This document shows, in pieces, positions 29,430 through 40,608 of a stretch of 64,000 nt of DNA. The notes below the pieces were generated by a model that did not search any database, had not been told where the DNA came from, and saw only the letters and a list, made by a program, of their open reading frames with translations. Position 1 is the stretch's first letter, and each line of letters opens with the position of its first letter. The position numbers and the translations under genes were made by a program. This stretch comes from Auanema rhodensis (lineage: Eukaryota; Nematoda; Chromadorea; Rhabditida; Rhabditidae): assembly GCA_964057225.1 (NCBI GenBank), contig OZ059894.1, positions 8,318,131 to 8,382,130 on the forward strand, in the 5' to 3' direction.

Positions 29430-29625
29430 ATATACTCAACAATCTAGACTTGTGAAGTTTCTACTTTTGTTTTAGATCAGTCAATGATCCATATTTTCTG
29501 ATGTTCTGGTCTATCTTATCCAATCCTTCTAGAAAATTTATGAATGAGATCGTAAGTAGATGAATTAAAATTTTAATTTTGCTTAATTTGAAGCTTAATT
29601 GGAACTGTGGAAACCAAAAATATTT

Positions 29626-29642
29626 CGCTCCCGGGTGGGCTC

Positions 29643-29678
<36 letters not shown>

Positions 29679-29698
29679 GCCTATTGCGCCACGGAAGC
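29626..29698 (-). tRNA. tRNA-Asn(GTT)
   Basis: Consensus copy; first gene right of the element. Confidence 0.93.
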
Positions 29699-29896
29699 AC
29701 ATATACTCAATAATCTAGACTTGTGAAGTTTCTACTTCTGTTTTAGATCAATCAATGATCCATATTTTCTGATGTTCTGGTCTATCTTATCCAATCCTTC
29801 TAGAAAATTTATGAATGAGATCGTAAGTAGATGAATCAAAATTTTAATTTTGCTTAATTTGAAGCTTAATTGGAACTGTGGAAACCAAAAAAATTT

Positions 29897-29913
29897 CGCT
29901 CCCGGGTGGGCTC

Positions 29914-29949
<36 letters not shown>

Positions 29950-29969
29950 GCCTATTGCGCCACGGAAGC
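29897..29969 (-). tRNA. tRNA-Asn(GTT)
   Basis: Consensus copy; T7 terminator; 271-bp unit. Confidence 0.93.
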
Positions 29970-30166
29970 ACATATACTCAACAATCTAGACTTGTGAAGT
30001 TTCTACTTTTGTTTTAGATCAGCAATGATCCATATTTTCTGATGTTCTGGTCTATCTTATCCAATCCTTCTAGAAAATTTATGAATGAGATCGTAAGTAG
30101 ATGAATTAAAATTTTAATTTTGCTTAATTTGAAGCTTAATTGGAACTGTGGAAACCAAAAATATTT

Positions 30167-30183
30167 CGCTCCCGAGTGGGCTC

Positions 30184-30219
<36 letters not shown>

Positions 30220-30239
30220 GCCTATTGCGCCACGGAAGC
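30167..30239 (-). tRNA. tRNA-Asn(GTT), C65T variant
   Basis: C65T makes a tolerated G49-T65 wobble; 270-bp unit. Confidence 0.9.
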
Positions 30240-30437
30240 ACATATACTCAACAATCTAGACTTGTGAAGTTTCTCCTTTTGTTTTAGATCAGTCAATGAT
30301 CCATATTTTCTGATGTTCTGGTCTATCTTATCCAATCCTTCTAGAAAATTTATGAATGAGATCGTAAGTAGATGAATCAAAATTTTAATTTTGCTTAATT
30401 TGAAGCTTAATTGGAACTGTGGAAACCAAAAATATTT

Positions 30438-30454
30438 CGCTCCCGGGTGCGCTC

Positions 30455-30490
<36 letters not shown>

Positions 30491-30510
30491 GCCTATTGCG
30501 CCACGAAAGC
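30438..30510 (-). tRNA. tRNA-Asn(GTT), C5T and C61G variant
   Basis: C5T gives a T-G wobble in the acceptor stem; C61G breaks the 53-61 pair. 271-bp unit. Confidence 0.8.
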
Positions 30511-30696
30511 ACATATACTCAACAATCTAGACTTGTGAAGTTTCTACTTTTGTTTTAGATCAGTCAATGATCCATATTTTCTGATGTTCTGGTCTATCTT
30601 ATCCAATCCTTCTAGAAAATTTATGAATGAGATCGTAAGTAGATGAATTAAAATTTTAATTTCGCTTAATTGGAACTGTGGAAACCAAAAATATTT

Positions 30697-30713
30697 CGCT
30701 CCCGGGTGGGCTC

Positions 30714-30749
<36 letters not shown>

Positions 30750-30769
30750 GCCTATTGCGCCACGGAAGC
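30697..30769 (-). tRNA. tRNA-Asn(GTT)
   Basis: Consensus copy; 259-bp unit. Confidence 0.93.
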
Positions 30770-30955
30770 ACATATACTCAACAATCTAGACTTGTGAAGT
30801 TTCTCCTTTTGTTTTAGATCAGTCAATGATCCATATTTTCTGATGTTCTGGTCTATCTTATCCAATCCTTCTAGAAAATTTATGAATGAGATCGTAAGTA
30901 GATGAATTAAAATTTTAATTTCGCTTAATTGGAACTGTGGAAACCAAAAAAATTT

Positions 30956-30972
30956 CGCTCCCGGGTGGGCTC

Positions 30973-31008
<36 letters not shown>

Positions 31009-31028
31009 GCCTATTGCGCCACGGAAGC
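30956..31028 (-). tRNA. tRNA-Asn(GTT)
   Basis: Consensus copy; T7 terminator; 259-bp unit. Confidence 0.93.
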
Positions 31029-31225
31029 ACATATACTCAACAATCTAGACTTGTGAAGTTTCTACTTTTGTTTTAGATCAGCAATGATCCATATTTTCTG
31101 ATGTTCTGGTCTATCTTATCCAATCCTTCTAGAAAATTTATGAATGAGATCGTAAGTAGATGAATTAAAATTTTAATTTTGCTTAATTTGAAGCTTAATT
31201 GGAACTGTGGAAACCAAAAATATTT

Positions 31226-31242
31226 CGCTCCCGAGTGGGCTC

Positions 31243-31278
<36 letters not shown>

Positions 31279-31298
31279 GCCTATTGCGCCACGGAAGC
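31226..31298 (-). tRNA. tRNA-Asn(GTT), C65T variant
   Basis: C65T, duplicate of 30167; 270-bp unit. Confidence 0.9.
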
Positions 31299-31496
31299 AC
31301 ATATACTCAACAATCTAGACTTGTGAAGTTTCTCCTTTTGTTTTAGATCAGTCAATGATCCATATTTTCTGATGTTCTGGTCTATCTTATCCAATCCTTC
31401 TAGAAAATTTATGAATGAGATCGTAAGTAGATGAATCAAAATTTTAATTTTGCTTAATTTGAAGCTTAATTGGAACTGTGGAAACCAAAAATATTT

Positions 31497-31513
31497 CGCT
31501 CCCGGGTGCGCTC

Positions 31514-31549
<36 letters not shown>

Positions 31550-31569
31550 GCCTATTGCGCCACGAAAGC
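31497..31569 (-). tRNA. tRNA-Asn(GTT), C5T and C61G variant
   Basis: Duplicate of 30438; 271-bp unit. Confidence 0.8.
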
Positions 31570-31755
31570 ACATATACTCAACAATCTAGACTTGTGAAGT
31601 TTCTACTTTTGTTTTAGATCAGTCAATGATCCATATTTTCTGATGTTCTGGTCTATCTTATCCAATCCTTCTAGAAAATTTATGAATGAGATCGTAAGTA
31701 GATGAATTAAAATTTTAATTTCGCTTAATTGGAACTGTGGAAACCAAAAATATTT

Positions 31756-31772
31756 CGCTCCCGGGTGGGCTC

Positions 31773-31808
<36 letters not shown>

Positions 31809-31828
31809 GCCTATTGCGCCACGGAAGC
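31756..31828 (-). tRNA. tRNA-Asn(GTT)
   Basis: Consensus copy; 259-bp unit. Confidence 0.93.
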
Positions 31829-32014
31829 ACATATACTCAACAATCTAGACTTGTGAAGTTTCTCCTTTTGTTTTAGATCAGTCAATGATCCATATTTTCT
31901 GATGTTCTGGTCTATCTTATCCAATCCTTCTAGAAAATTTATGAATGAGATCGTAAGTAGATGAATTAAAATTTTAATTTCGCTTAATTGGAACTGTGGA
32001 AACCAAAAATATTT

Positions 32015-32031
32015 CGCTCCCGGGTGGGCTC

Positions 32032-32067
<36 letters not shown>

Positions 32068-32087
32068 GCCTATTGCGCCACGGAAGC
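32015..32087 (-). tRNA. tRNA-Asn(GTT)
   Basis: Consensus copy; 259-bp unit. Confidence 0.93.
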
Positions 32088-32273
32088 ACATATACTCAAC
32101 AATCTAGACTTGTGAAGTTTCTCCTTTTGTTTTAGATCAGTCAATGATCCATATTTTCTGATGTTCTGGTCTATCTTATCCAATCCTTCTAGAAAATTTA
32201 TGAATGAGATCGTAAGTAGATGAATTAAAATTTTAATTTCGCTTAATTGGAACTGTGGAAACCAAAAATATTT

Positions 32274-32290
32274 CGCTCCCGGGTGGGCTC

Positions 32291-32326
<36 letters not shown>

Positions 32327-32346
32327 GCCTATTGCGCCACGGAAGC
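32274..32346 (-). tRNA. tRNA-Asn(GTT)
   Basis: Consensus copy; 259-bp unit. Confidence 0.93.
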
Positions 32347-32544
32347 ACATATACTCAACAATCTAGACTTGTGAAGTTTCTACTTTTGTTTTAGATCAGT
32401 CAATGATCCATATTTTCTGATGTTCTGGTCTATCTTATCCAATCCTTCTAGAAAATTTATGAATGAGATCGTAAGTAGATGAATCAAAATTTAAATTTTG
32501 CTTAATTTGAAGCTTAATTGGAACTGTGGAAACCAAAAATATTT

Positions 32545-32561
32545 CGCTCCCGGGTGGGCTC

Positions 32562-32597
<36 letters not shown>

Positions 32598-32617
32598 GCC
32601 TATTGCGCCACGGAAGC
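32545..32617 (-). tRNA. tRNA-Asn(GTT)
   Basis: Consensus copy; 271-bp unit. Confidence 0.93.
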
Positions 32618-32803
32618 ACATATACTCAACAATCTAGACTTGTGAAGTTTCTACTTTTGTTTTAGATCAGTCAATGATCCATATTTTCTGATGTTCTGGT
32701 CTATCTTATCCAATCCTTCTAGAAAATTTATGAATGAGATTGTAAGTAGATGAATTAAAATTTTAATTTCGCTTAATTGGAACTGTGGAAACCAAAAATA
32801 TTT

Positions 32804-32820
32804 CGCTCCCGGGTGGGCTC

Positions 32821-32856
<36 letters not shown>

Positions 32857-32876
32857 GCCTATTGCGCCACGGAAGC
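32804..32876 (-). tRNA. tRNA-Asn(GTT)
   Basis: Consensus copy; 259-bp unit. Confidence 0.93.
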
Positions 32877-33074
32877 ACATATACTCAACAATCTAGACTT
32901 GTGAAATTTCTCCTTTTGTTTTAGATCAGTCAATGATCCATATTTTCTGATGTTCTGGTCTATCTTATCCAATCCTTCTAGAAAATTTATGAATGAGATC
33001 GTAAGTAGATGAATCAAAATTTTAATTTTGCTTAATTTGAAGCTTAATTGGAACTGTGGAAACCAAAAATATTT

Positions 33075-33091
33075 CGCTCCCGGGTGCGCTC

Positions 33092-33127
<36 letters not shown>

Positions 33128-33147
33128 GCCTATTGCGCCACGAAAGC
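33075..33147 (-). tRNA. tRNA-Asn(GTT), C5T and C61G variant
   Basis: Same variant as 30438; 271-bp unit. Confidence 0.8.
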
Positions 33148-33333
33148 ACATATACTCAACAATCTAGACTTGTGAAGTTTCTACTTTTGTTTTAGATCAG
33201 TCAATGATCCATATTTTCTGATGTTCTGGTCTATCTTATCCAATCCTTCTAGAAAATTTATGAATGAGATCGTAAGTAGATGAATTAAAATTTTAATTTC
33301 GCTTAATTGGAACTGTGGAAACCAAAAATATTT

Positions 33334-33350
33334 CGCTCCCGGGTGGGCTC

Positions 33351-33386
<36 letters not shown>

Positions 33387-33406
33387 GCCTATTGCGCCAC
33401 GGAAGC
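33334..33406 (-). tRNA. tRNA-Asn(GTT)
   Basis: Consensus copy; 259-bp unit. Confidence 0.93.
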
Positions 33407-33592
33407 ACATATACTCAACAATCTAGACTTGTGAAGTTTCTCCTTTTGTTTTAGATCAGTCAATGATCCATATTTTCTGATGTTCTGGTCTATCTTATCC
33501 AATCCTTCTAGAAAATTTATGAATGAGATCGTAAGTAGATGAATTAAAATTTTAATTTCGCTTAATTGGAACTGTGGAAACCAAAAATATTT

Positions 33593-33609
33593 CGCTCCCG
33601 GGTGGGCTC

Positions 33610-33645
<36 letters not shown>

Positions 33646-33665
33646 GCCTATTGCGCCACGGAAGC
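33593..33665 (-). tRNA. tRNA-Asn(GTT)
   Basis: Consensus copy; 259-bp unit. Confidence 0.93.
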
Positions 33666-33851
33666 ACATATACTCAACAATCTAGACTTGTGAAGTTTCT
33701 ACTTCTGTTTTAGATCAGTCAATGATCCATATTTTCTGATGTTCTGGTCTATCTTATCCAATCCTTCTAGAAAATTTATGAATGAGATCGTAAGTAGATG
33801 AATTAAAATTTTAATTTTGCTTAATTGGAACTGTGGAAACCAAAAATATTT

Positions 33852-33868
33852 CGCTCCCGGGTGGGCTC

Positions 33869-33904
<36 letters not shown>

Positions 33905-33924
33905 GCCTATTGCGCCACGGAAGC
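33852..33924 (-). tRNA. tRNA-Asn(GTT)
   Basis: Consensus copy; 259-bp unit. Confidence 0.93.
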
Positions 33925-34122
33925 ACATATACTCAACAATCTAGACTTGTGAAGTTTCTACTTCTGTTTTAGATCAGTCAATGATCCATATTTTCTGATG
34001 TTCTGGTCTATTTTATCCAATCCTTCTAGAAAATTTATGAATGAGATCGTAAGTAGAGGAATTAAAATTTTAATTTTGCTCAATTTGAAGCTTAATTTGA
34101 ACTGTGGAAATCAAAAATGTTT

Positions 34123-34139
34123 CGCTCCCGGGTGGGCTC

Positions 34140-34175
<36 letters not shown>

Positions 34176-34195
34176 GCCTATTGCGCCACGGAAGC
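34123..34195 (-). tRNA. tRNA-Asn(GTT)
   Basis: Consensus copy; 271-bp unit, AACATTTTTGA flank. Confidence 0.93.
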
Positions 34196-34393
34196 ACATA
34201 TACTCAACAATCTAGACTTGTGAAGTTTCTACTTTTGTTTTAGATCAGTCAATGATCCATATTTTCTGATGTTCTGGTCTATCTTATCCAATCCTTCTAG
34301 AAAATTTATGAATGAGATCGTAAGTAGATGAATCAAAATTTAAATTTTGCTTAATTTGAAGCTTAATTGGAACTGTGGAAACCAAAAATATTT

Positions 34394-34410
34394 CGCTCCC
34401 GGGTGGGCTC

Positions 34411-34446
<36 letters not shown>

Positions 34447-34466
34447 GCCTATTGCGCCACGGAAGC
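34394..34466 (-). tRNA. tRNA-Asn(GTT)
   Basis: Consensus copy; 271-bp unit. Confidence 0.93.
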
Positions 34467-34518
34467 ACATATACTCAACAATCTAGACTTGTGAAGTTTC
34501 TACTTTTGTTTTAGATCA

Positions 34519-34686
34519 GTCAATGATCCATATTTTCTGATGTTCTGGTCTATCTTATCCAATCCTTCTAGAAAATTTATGAATGAGATCGTAAGTAGAT
34601 GAGTCAATGATCCATATTTTCTGATGTTCTGGTCTATCTTATCCAATCCTTCTAGAAAATTTATGAATGAGATTGTAAGTAGATGA
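34519..34686 (-). repeat. 84-bp tandem duplication inside a spacer
   Basis: The spacer segment starting GTCAATGATCC occurs twice in tandem (34519-34602, 34603-34686), making a 343-bp unit. The second copy carries one private change (GATTG). Confidence 0.92.
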
Positions 34687-34736
34687 ATTAAAATTTTAAT
34701 TTCGCTTAATTGGAACTGTGGAAACCAAAAATATTT

Positions 34737-34753
34737 CGCTCCCGGGTGGGCTC

Positions 34754-34789
<36 letters not shown>

Positions 34790-34809
34790 GCCTATTGCGC
34801 CACGGAAGC
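34737..34809 (-). tRNA. tRNA-Asn(GTT)
   Basis: Consensus copy; 343-bp unit. Confidence 0.93.
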
Positions 34810-35007
34810 ACATATACTCAACAATCTAGACTTGTGAAGTTTCTACTTCTGTTTTAGATCAGTCAATGATCCAAATTTTCTCATGTTTTGCTCTATCTTA
34901 TCCAATCCTTCTAGAACATTTATGAATGAGATCGTAAGTAGATGAATAAAAATTTTAATTTTGCTTAATTTGAAGCTTAATTGGAACTGTGGAAACCAAA
35001 AATATTT

Positions 35008-35024
35008 CGCTCCCGGGTGGGCTC

Positions 35025-35060
<36 letters not shown>

Positions 35061-35080
35061 GCCTATTGCGCCACGGAAGC
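35008..35080 (-). tRNA. tRNA-Asn(GTT)
   Basis: Consensus copy; 271-bp unit. Confidence 0.93.
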
Positions 35081-35278
35081 ACATATACTCAACAATCTAG
35101 ACTTGTGAAGTTTCTACTTCTGTTTTACATCAGTCGATGATCCATATTTTCTGATGTTCTGGTCTATTTTATCCAATCCTTCTAGAAAATTTATGAATGA
35201 GATCGTAAGTAGAGGAATTAAAATTTTAATTTTGCTCAATTTGAAGCTTAATTTGAACTGTGGAAATCAAAAATGTTT

Positions 35279-35295
35279 CGCTCCCGGGTGGGCTC

Positions 35296-35331
<36 letters not shown>

Positions 35332-35351
35332 GCCTTTTGCGCCACGGAAGC
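35279..35351 (-). tRNA. tRNA-Asn(GTT), T16A variant
   Basis: D loop AAAAGGCA, the same change as the left-array subfamily at 4886; 271-bp unit. Confidence 0.9.
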
Positions 35352-35537
35352 ACATACTCTCAACAATCTAGACTTGTGAAGTTTCTACTTCTGTTTTAGA
35401 TCAGTCAATGATCCATATTTTCTGATGTTCTGGTCTATCTTATCCAATCTTTCTAGAAAATTTATGAATGAGATCGTAAGTAGATGAATTAAAATTTTAA
35501 TTTTGCTTAATTTGAACTGTGGAAACGAAAAATATTT

Positions 35538-35554
35538 CGCTCCCGGGTGGGCTC

Positions 35555-35590
<36 letters not shown>

Positions 35591-35610
35591 GCCTATTGCG
35601 CCACGGAAGC
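35538..35610 (-). tRNA. tRNA-Asn(GTT)
   Basis: Consensus copy; 259-bp unit. Confidence 0.93.
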
Positions 35611-35808
35611 ACATATACTCAACAATCTAGACTTGTGAAGGTTCTACTTCTGTTTTAGATCAGTCAATGATCCATATTTTCTGATGTTCTGGTCTATCTT
35701 ATCCAATCCTTCTAGAAAATTTATGAATGAGATCGTGAGTAGATGAATAAAAATTTTAATTTTGCTTGATTTGAAGCTTAATTGGAACTGTGGAAACCAA
35801 AAATATTT

Positions 35809-35825
35809 CGCTCCCGGGTGGGCTC

Positions 35826-35861
<36 letters not shown>

Positions 35862-35881
35862 GCCTATTGCGCCACGGAAGC
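35809..35881 (-). tRNA. tRNA-Asn(GTT)
   Basis: Consensus copy; 271-bp unit. Confidence 0.93.
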
Positions 35882-36067
35882 ACATATACTCAACAATCTA
35901 GACTTGTGAAGTTTCTACTTCTGTTTTAGATCAGTCAATGATCCATATTTTCTGATGTTCTGGTCTATCTTATCCAATCCTTCTAGAAAATTTATGAATG
36001 AGATTGTAAGTAGATGAATTAAAATTTTAATTTTGCTTAATTGGAACTGTGGAAACCAAAAATATTT

Positions 36068-36084
36068 CGCTCCCGGGTGGGCTC

Positions 36085-36120
<36 letters not shown>

Positions 36121-36140
36121 GCCTATTGCGCCACGGAAGC
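36068..36140 (-). tRNA. tRNA-Asn(GTT)
   Basis: Consensus copy; 259-bp unit. Confidence 0.93.
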
Positions 36141-36326
36141 ACATATACTCAACAATCTAGACTTGTGAAGTTTCTACTTCTGTTTTAGATCAGTCAATGA
36201 TCCATATTTTCTGATGTTCTGGTCTATCTTATCCAATCCTTCTAGAAAATTTATGAATGAGATCGTAAGTAGATGAATTAAAATTTTAATTTCGCTTAAT
36301 TGGAACTGTGGAAACCAAAAATATTT

Positions 36327-36343
36327 CGCTCCCGGGTGGGCTC

Positions 36344-36379
<36 letters not shown>

Positions 36380-36399
36380 GCCTATTGCGCCACGGAAGC
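36327..36399 (-). tRNA. tRNA-Asn(GTT)
   Basis: Consensus copy; 259-bp unit. Confidence 0.93.
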
Positions 36400-36597
36400 A
36401 CATATACTCAACAATCTAGACTTGTGAAGGTTCTACTTCTGTTTTAGATCAGTCAATGATCCATATTTTCTGATGTTCTGGTCTATCTTATCCAATCCTT
36501 CTAGAAAATTTATGAATGAGATCGTGAGTAGATGAATCAAAATTTTAATTTTGCTTGATTTGAAGCTTAATTGGAACTGTGGAAACCAAAAATATTT

Positions 36598-36614
36598 CGC
36601 TCCCGGGTGGGCTC

Positions 36615-36650
<36 letters not shown>

Positions 36651-36670
36651 GCCTATTGCGCCACGGAAGC
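36598..36670 (-). tRNA. tRNA-Asn(GTT)
   Basis: Consensus copy; 271-bp unit. Confidence 0.93.
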
Positions 36671-36856
36671 ACATATACTCAACAATCTAGACTTGTGAAG
36701 TTTCTACTTCTGTTTTAGATCAGTCAATGATCCATATTTTCTGATGTTCTGGTCTATCTTATCCAATCCTTCTAGAAAATTTATGAATGAGATCGTAAGT
36801 AGATGAATTAAAATTTTAATTTCGCTTAATTGGAACTGTGGAAACCAAAAATATTT

Positions 36857-36929
36857 CGCTCCCGGGTGGGCTCGAACCACCAACCTTTCGCTTAACAGCC
36901 GAACGCGCTGCCTATTGCGCCACGGAAGC
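36857..36929 (-). tRNA. tRNA-Asn(GTT), C39G variant
   Basis: C39G breaks the last anticodon-stem pair (31-39) next to the loop; 259-bp unit. Confidence 0.82.
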
Positions 36930-37115
36930 ACATATACTCAACAATCTAGACTTGTGAAGTTTCTCCTTTTGTTTTAGATCAGTCAATGATCCATATTTTC
37001 TGATGTTCTGGTCTATCTTATCCAATCCTTCTAGAAAATTTATGAATGAGATCGTAAGTAGATGAATTAAAATTTTAATTTCGCTTAATTGGAACTGTGG
37101 AAACCAAAAATATTT

Positions 37116-37132
37116 CGCTCCCGGGTGGGCTC

Positions 37133-37168
<36 letters not shown>

Positions 37169-37188
37169 GCCTATTGCGCCACGGAAGC
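37116..37188 (-). tRNA. tRNA-Asn(GTT)
   Basis: Consensus copy; 259-bp unit. Confidence 0.93.
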
Positions 37189-37386
37189 ACATATACTCAA
37201 CAATCTAAACTTGTGAAGTTTCTACTTCTGTTTTAGATCAGTCAATGATCCGTATTTTCCCAAGTTCTGCTCTTTCTTATCCAATCCTTCTAGAAAATTT
37301 ATGAATGAGATCGTAAGTAGATGAATCAAAATTTAAATTTTGCTTAATTTGAAGCTTAATTGGAACTGTGGAAACCAAAAATATTT

Positions 37387-37403
37387 CGCTCCCGGGTGGG
37401 CTC

Positions 37404-37439
<36 letters not shown>

Positions 37440-37459
37440 GCCTATTGCGCCACGGAAGC
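37387..37459 (-). tRNA. tRNA-Asn(GTT)
   Basis: Consensus copy; 271-bp unit. Confidence 0.93.
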
Positions 37460-37511
37460 ACATATACTCAACAATCTAGACTTGTGAAGTTTCTACTTTT
37501 GTTTTAGATCA

Positions 37512-37679
37512 GTCAATGATCCATATTTTCTGATGTTCTGGTCTATCTTATCCAATCCTTCTAGAAAATTTATGAATGAGATCGTAAGTAGATGAGTCAA
37601 TGATCCATATTTTCTGATGTTCTGGTCTATCTTATCCAATCCTTCTAGAAAATTTATGAATGAGATCGTAAGTAGATGA
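37512..37679 (-). repeat. 84-bp tandem duplication inside a spacer
   Basis: Same duplication as at 34519, copies at 37512-37595 and 37596-37679. Confidence 0.92.
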
Positions 37680-37729
37680 ATTAAAATTTTAATTTCGCTT
37701 AATTGGAACTGTGGAAACCAAAAATATTT

Positions 37730-37746
37730 CGCTCCCGGGTGGGCTC

Positions 37747-37782
<36 letters not shown>

Positions 37783-37802
37783 GCCTATTGCGCCACGGAA
37801 GC
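37730..37802 (-). tRNA. tRNA-Asn(GTT)
   Basis: Consensus copy; 343-bp unit. Confidence 0.93.
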
Positions 37803-38000
37803 ACATATACTCAACAATCTAGACTTGTGAAGGTTCTACTTCTGTTTTAGATCAGTCAATGATCCATATTTTCTGATGTTCTGGTCTATCTTATCCAATC
37901 CTTCTAGAAAATTTATGAATGAGATCGTGAGTAGATGAATCAAAATTTTAATTTTGCTTGATTTGAAGCTTAATTGGAACTGTGGAAACCAAAAATATTT

Positions 38001-38017
38001 CGCTCCCGGGTGGGCTC

Positions 38018-38053
<36 letters not shown>

Positions 38054-38073
38054 GCCTATTGCGCCACGGAAGC
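38001..38073 (-). tRNA. tRNA-Asn(GTT)
   Basis: Consensus copy; 271-bp unit. Confidence 0.93.
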
Positions 38074-38259
38074 ACATATACTCAACAATCTAGACTTGTG
38101 AAGTTTCTACTTCTGTTTTAGATCAGTCAATGATCCATATTTTCTGATGTTCTGGTCTATCTTATCCAATCCTTCTAGAAAATTTATGAATGAGATCGTA
38201 AGTAGATGAATTAAAATTTTAATTTCGCTTAATTGGAACTGTGGAAACCAAAAATATTT

Positions 38260-38332
38260 CGCTCCCGGGTGGGCTCGAACCACCAACCTTTCGCTTAACA
38301 GCCGAACGCGCTGCCTATTGCGCCACGGAAGC
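38260..38332 (-). tRNA. tRNA-Asn(GTT), C39G variant
   Basis: C39G, duplicate of 36857; 259-bp unit. Confidence 0.82.
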
Positions 38333-38518
38333 ACATATACTCAACAATCTAGACTTGTGAAGTTTCTCCTTTTGTTTTAGATCAGTCAATGATCCATATT
38401 TTCTGATGTTCTGGTCTATCTTATCCAATCCTTCTAGAAAATTTATGAATGAGATCGTAAGTAGATGAATTAAAATTTTAATTTCGCTTAATTGGAACTG
38501 TGGAAACCAAAAATATTT

Positions 38519-38535
38519 CGCTCCCGGGTGGGCTC

Positions 38536-38571
<36 letters not shown>

Positions 38572-38591
38572 GCCTATTGCGCCACGGAAGC
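38519..38591 (-). tRNA. tRNA-Asn(GTT)
   Basis: Consensus copy; 259-bp unit. Confidence 0.93.
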
Positions 38592-38789
38592 ACATATACT
38601 CAACAATCTAAACTTGTGAAGTTTCTACTTCTGTTTTAGATCAGTCAATGATCCGTATTTTCCCAAGTTCTGCTCTTTCTTATCCAATCCTTCTAGAAAA
38701 TTTATGAATGAGATCGTAAGTAGATGAATCAAAATTTAAATTTTGCTTAATTTGAAGCTTAATTGGAACTGTGGAAACCAAAAATATTT

Positions 38790-38806
38790 CGCTCCCGGGT
38801 GGGCTC

Positions 38807-38842
<36 letters not shown>

Positions 38843-38862
38843 GCCTATTGCGCCACGGAAGC
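38790..38862 (-). tRNA. tRNA-Asn(GTT)
   Basis: Consensus copy; 271-bp unit. Confidence 0.93.
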
Positions 38863-38914
38863 ACATATACTCAACAATCTAGACTTGTGAAGTTTCTACT
38901 TTTGTTTTAGATCA

Positions 38915-39082
38915 GTCAATGATCCATATTTTCTGATGTTCTGGTCTATCTTATCCAATCCTTCTAGAAAATTTATGAATGAGATCGTAAGTAGATGAGT
39001 CAATGATCCATATTTTCTGATGTTCTGGTCTATCTTATCCAATCCTTCTAGAAAATTTATGAATGAGATCGTAAGTAGATGA
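38915..39082 (-). repeat. 84-bp tandem duplication inside a spacer
   Basis: Same duplication as at 34519, copies at 38915-38998 and 38999-39082. Confidence 0.92.
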
Positions 39083-39132
39083 ATTATAATTTTAATTTCG
39101 CTTAATTGGAACTGTGGAAACCAAAAATATTT

Positions 39133-39149
39133 CGCTCCCGGGTGGGCTC

Positions 39150-39185
<36 letters not shown>

Positions 39186-39205
39186 GCCTATTGCGCCACG
39201 GAAGC
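39133..39205 (-). tRNA. tRNA-Asn(GTT)
   Basis: Consensus copy; 343-bp unit; 5' flank ACATGTACT. Confidence 0.93.
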
Positions 39206-39257
39206 ACATGTACTCAACAATCTAGACTTGTGAAGTTTCTACTTCTGTTTTAGATCA

Positions 39258-39425
39258 GTCAATGATCCATATTTTCTGATGTTCTGGTCTATCTTATCCA
39301 ATCCTTCTAGAAAATTTATGAATGAGATCGTAAGTAGATGAGTCAATGATCCATATTTTCTGATGTTCTGGTCTATCTTATCCAATCCTTCTAGAAAATT
39401 TATGAATGAGATCGTAAGTAGATGA
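39258..39425 (-). repeat. 84-bp tandem duplication inside a spacer
   Basis: Same duplication as at 34519, copies at 39258-39341 and 39342-39425; adjacent to the previous 343-bp unit. Confidence 0.92.
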
Positions 39426-39475
39426 ATTATAATTTTAATTTCGCTTAATTGGAACTGTGGAAACCAAAAATATTT

Positions 39476-39492
39476 CGCTCCCGGGTGGGCTC

Positions 39493-39528
<36 letters not shown>

Positions 39529-39548
39529 GCCTATTGCGCCACGGAAGC
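39476..39548 (-). tRNA. tRNA-Asn(GTT)
   Basis: Consensus copy; 343-bp unit; 5' flank ACATGTACT. Confidence 0.93.
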
Positions 39549-39734
39549 ACATGTACTCAACAATCTAGACTTGTGAAGTTTCTACTTCTGTTTTAGATCA
39601 GTCAATGATCCATATTTTCTGATGTTCTGGTCTATCTTATCCAATCCTTCTAGAAAATTTATGAATGAGATCGTAAGTAGATGAATTATAATTTTAATTT
39701 CGCTTAATTGGAACTGTGGAAACCAAAAATATTT

Positions 39735-39751
39735 CGCTCCCGGGTGGGCTC

Positions 39752-39787
<36 letters not shown>

Positions 39788-39807
39788 GCCTATTGCGCCA
39801 CGGAAGC
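39735..39807 (-). tRNA. tRNA-Asn(GTT)
   Basis: Consensus copy; 259-bp unit. Confidence 0.93.
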
Positions 39808-39993
39808 ACATATACTCAACAATCTAGACTTGTGAAGGTTCTACTTCTGTTTTAGATCAGTCAATGATCCATATTTTCTGATGTTCTGGTCTATCTTATC
39901 CAATCCTTCTAGAAAATTTATGAATGAGATTGTAAGTAGATGAATTAAAATTTTAATTTTGCTTAATTTGAACTGTGGAAACGAAAAATATTT

Positions 39994-40014
39994 CGCTCCC
40001 GGGTGGGCTCGAAT

Positions 40015-40046
<32 letters not shown>

Positions 40047-40066
40047 GCCTATTGCGCCACGGAAGC
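39994..40066 (-). tRNA. tRNA-Asn(GTT), G53A variant
   Basis: G53A as in the left-array subfamily; 259-bp unit. Confidence 0.82.
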
Positions 40067-40264
40067 ACATATACTCAACAATCTAGACTTGTGAAGTTTC
40101 TACTTCTGTTTTAGATCAGTCAATGATCCAAATTTTCTCATGTTTTGCTCTATCTTATCCAATCCTTCTAGAACATTTATGAATGAGATCGTAAGTAGAT
40201 GAATAAAAATTTTAATTTTGCTTAATTTGAAGCTTAATTGGAACTGTGGAAACCAAAAATATTT

Positions 40265-40281
40265 CGCTCCCGGGTGGGCTC

Positions 40282-40317
<36 letters not shown>

Positions 40318-40337
40318 GCCTATTGCGCCACGGAAGC
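40265..40337 (-). tRNA. tRNA-Asn(GTT)
   Basis: Consensus copy; 271-bp unit. Confidence 0.93.
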
Positions 40338-40535
40338 ACATATACTCAACAATCTAGACTTGTGAAGTTTCTACTTCTGTTTTAGATCAGTCGATGATCC
40401 ATATTTTCTGATGTTCTGGTCTATCTTATCCAATCCTTCTAGAAAATTTATGAATGAGATCGTGAGTAGATAAATCAAAATTTTAATTTTGCTTAATTTG
40501 AAGCTTAATTTGAACTGTGGAAATCAAAAATGTTT

Positions 40536-40552
40536 CGCTCCCGGGTGGGCTC

Positions 40553-40588
<36 letters not shown>

Positions 40589-40608
40589 GCCTATTGCGCC
40601 ACGGAAGC
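40536..40608 (-). tRNA. tRNA-Asn(GTT)
   Basis: Consensus copy; 271-bp unit. Confidence 0.93.

Larger units (their letters stand above)
30167..32284 (-). repeat. 1059-bp segmental duplication
   Basis: Genes at 30167 (C65T), 30438 (C5T, C61G), 30697 and 30956 recur at 31226, 31497, 31756 and 32015 with constant offset. Confidence 0.85.
36598..39205 (-). repeat. 1403-bp segmental duplication
   Basis: Genes 36598, 36857 (C39G), 37116, 37387 and 37730 recur at 38001, 38260, 38519, 38790 and 39133, with the 343-bp unit copied too. Confidence 0.87.
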
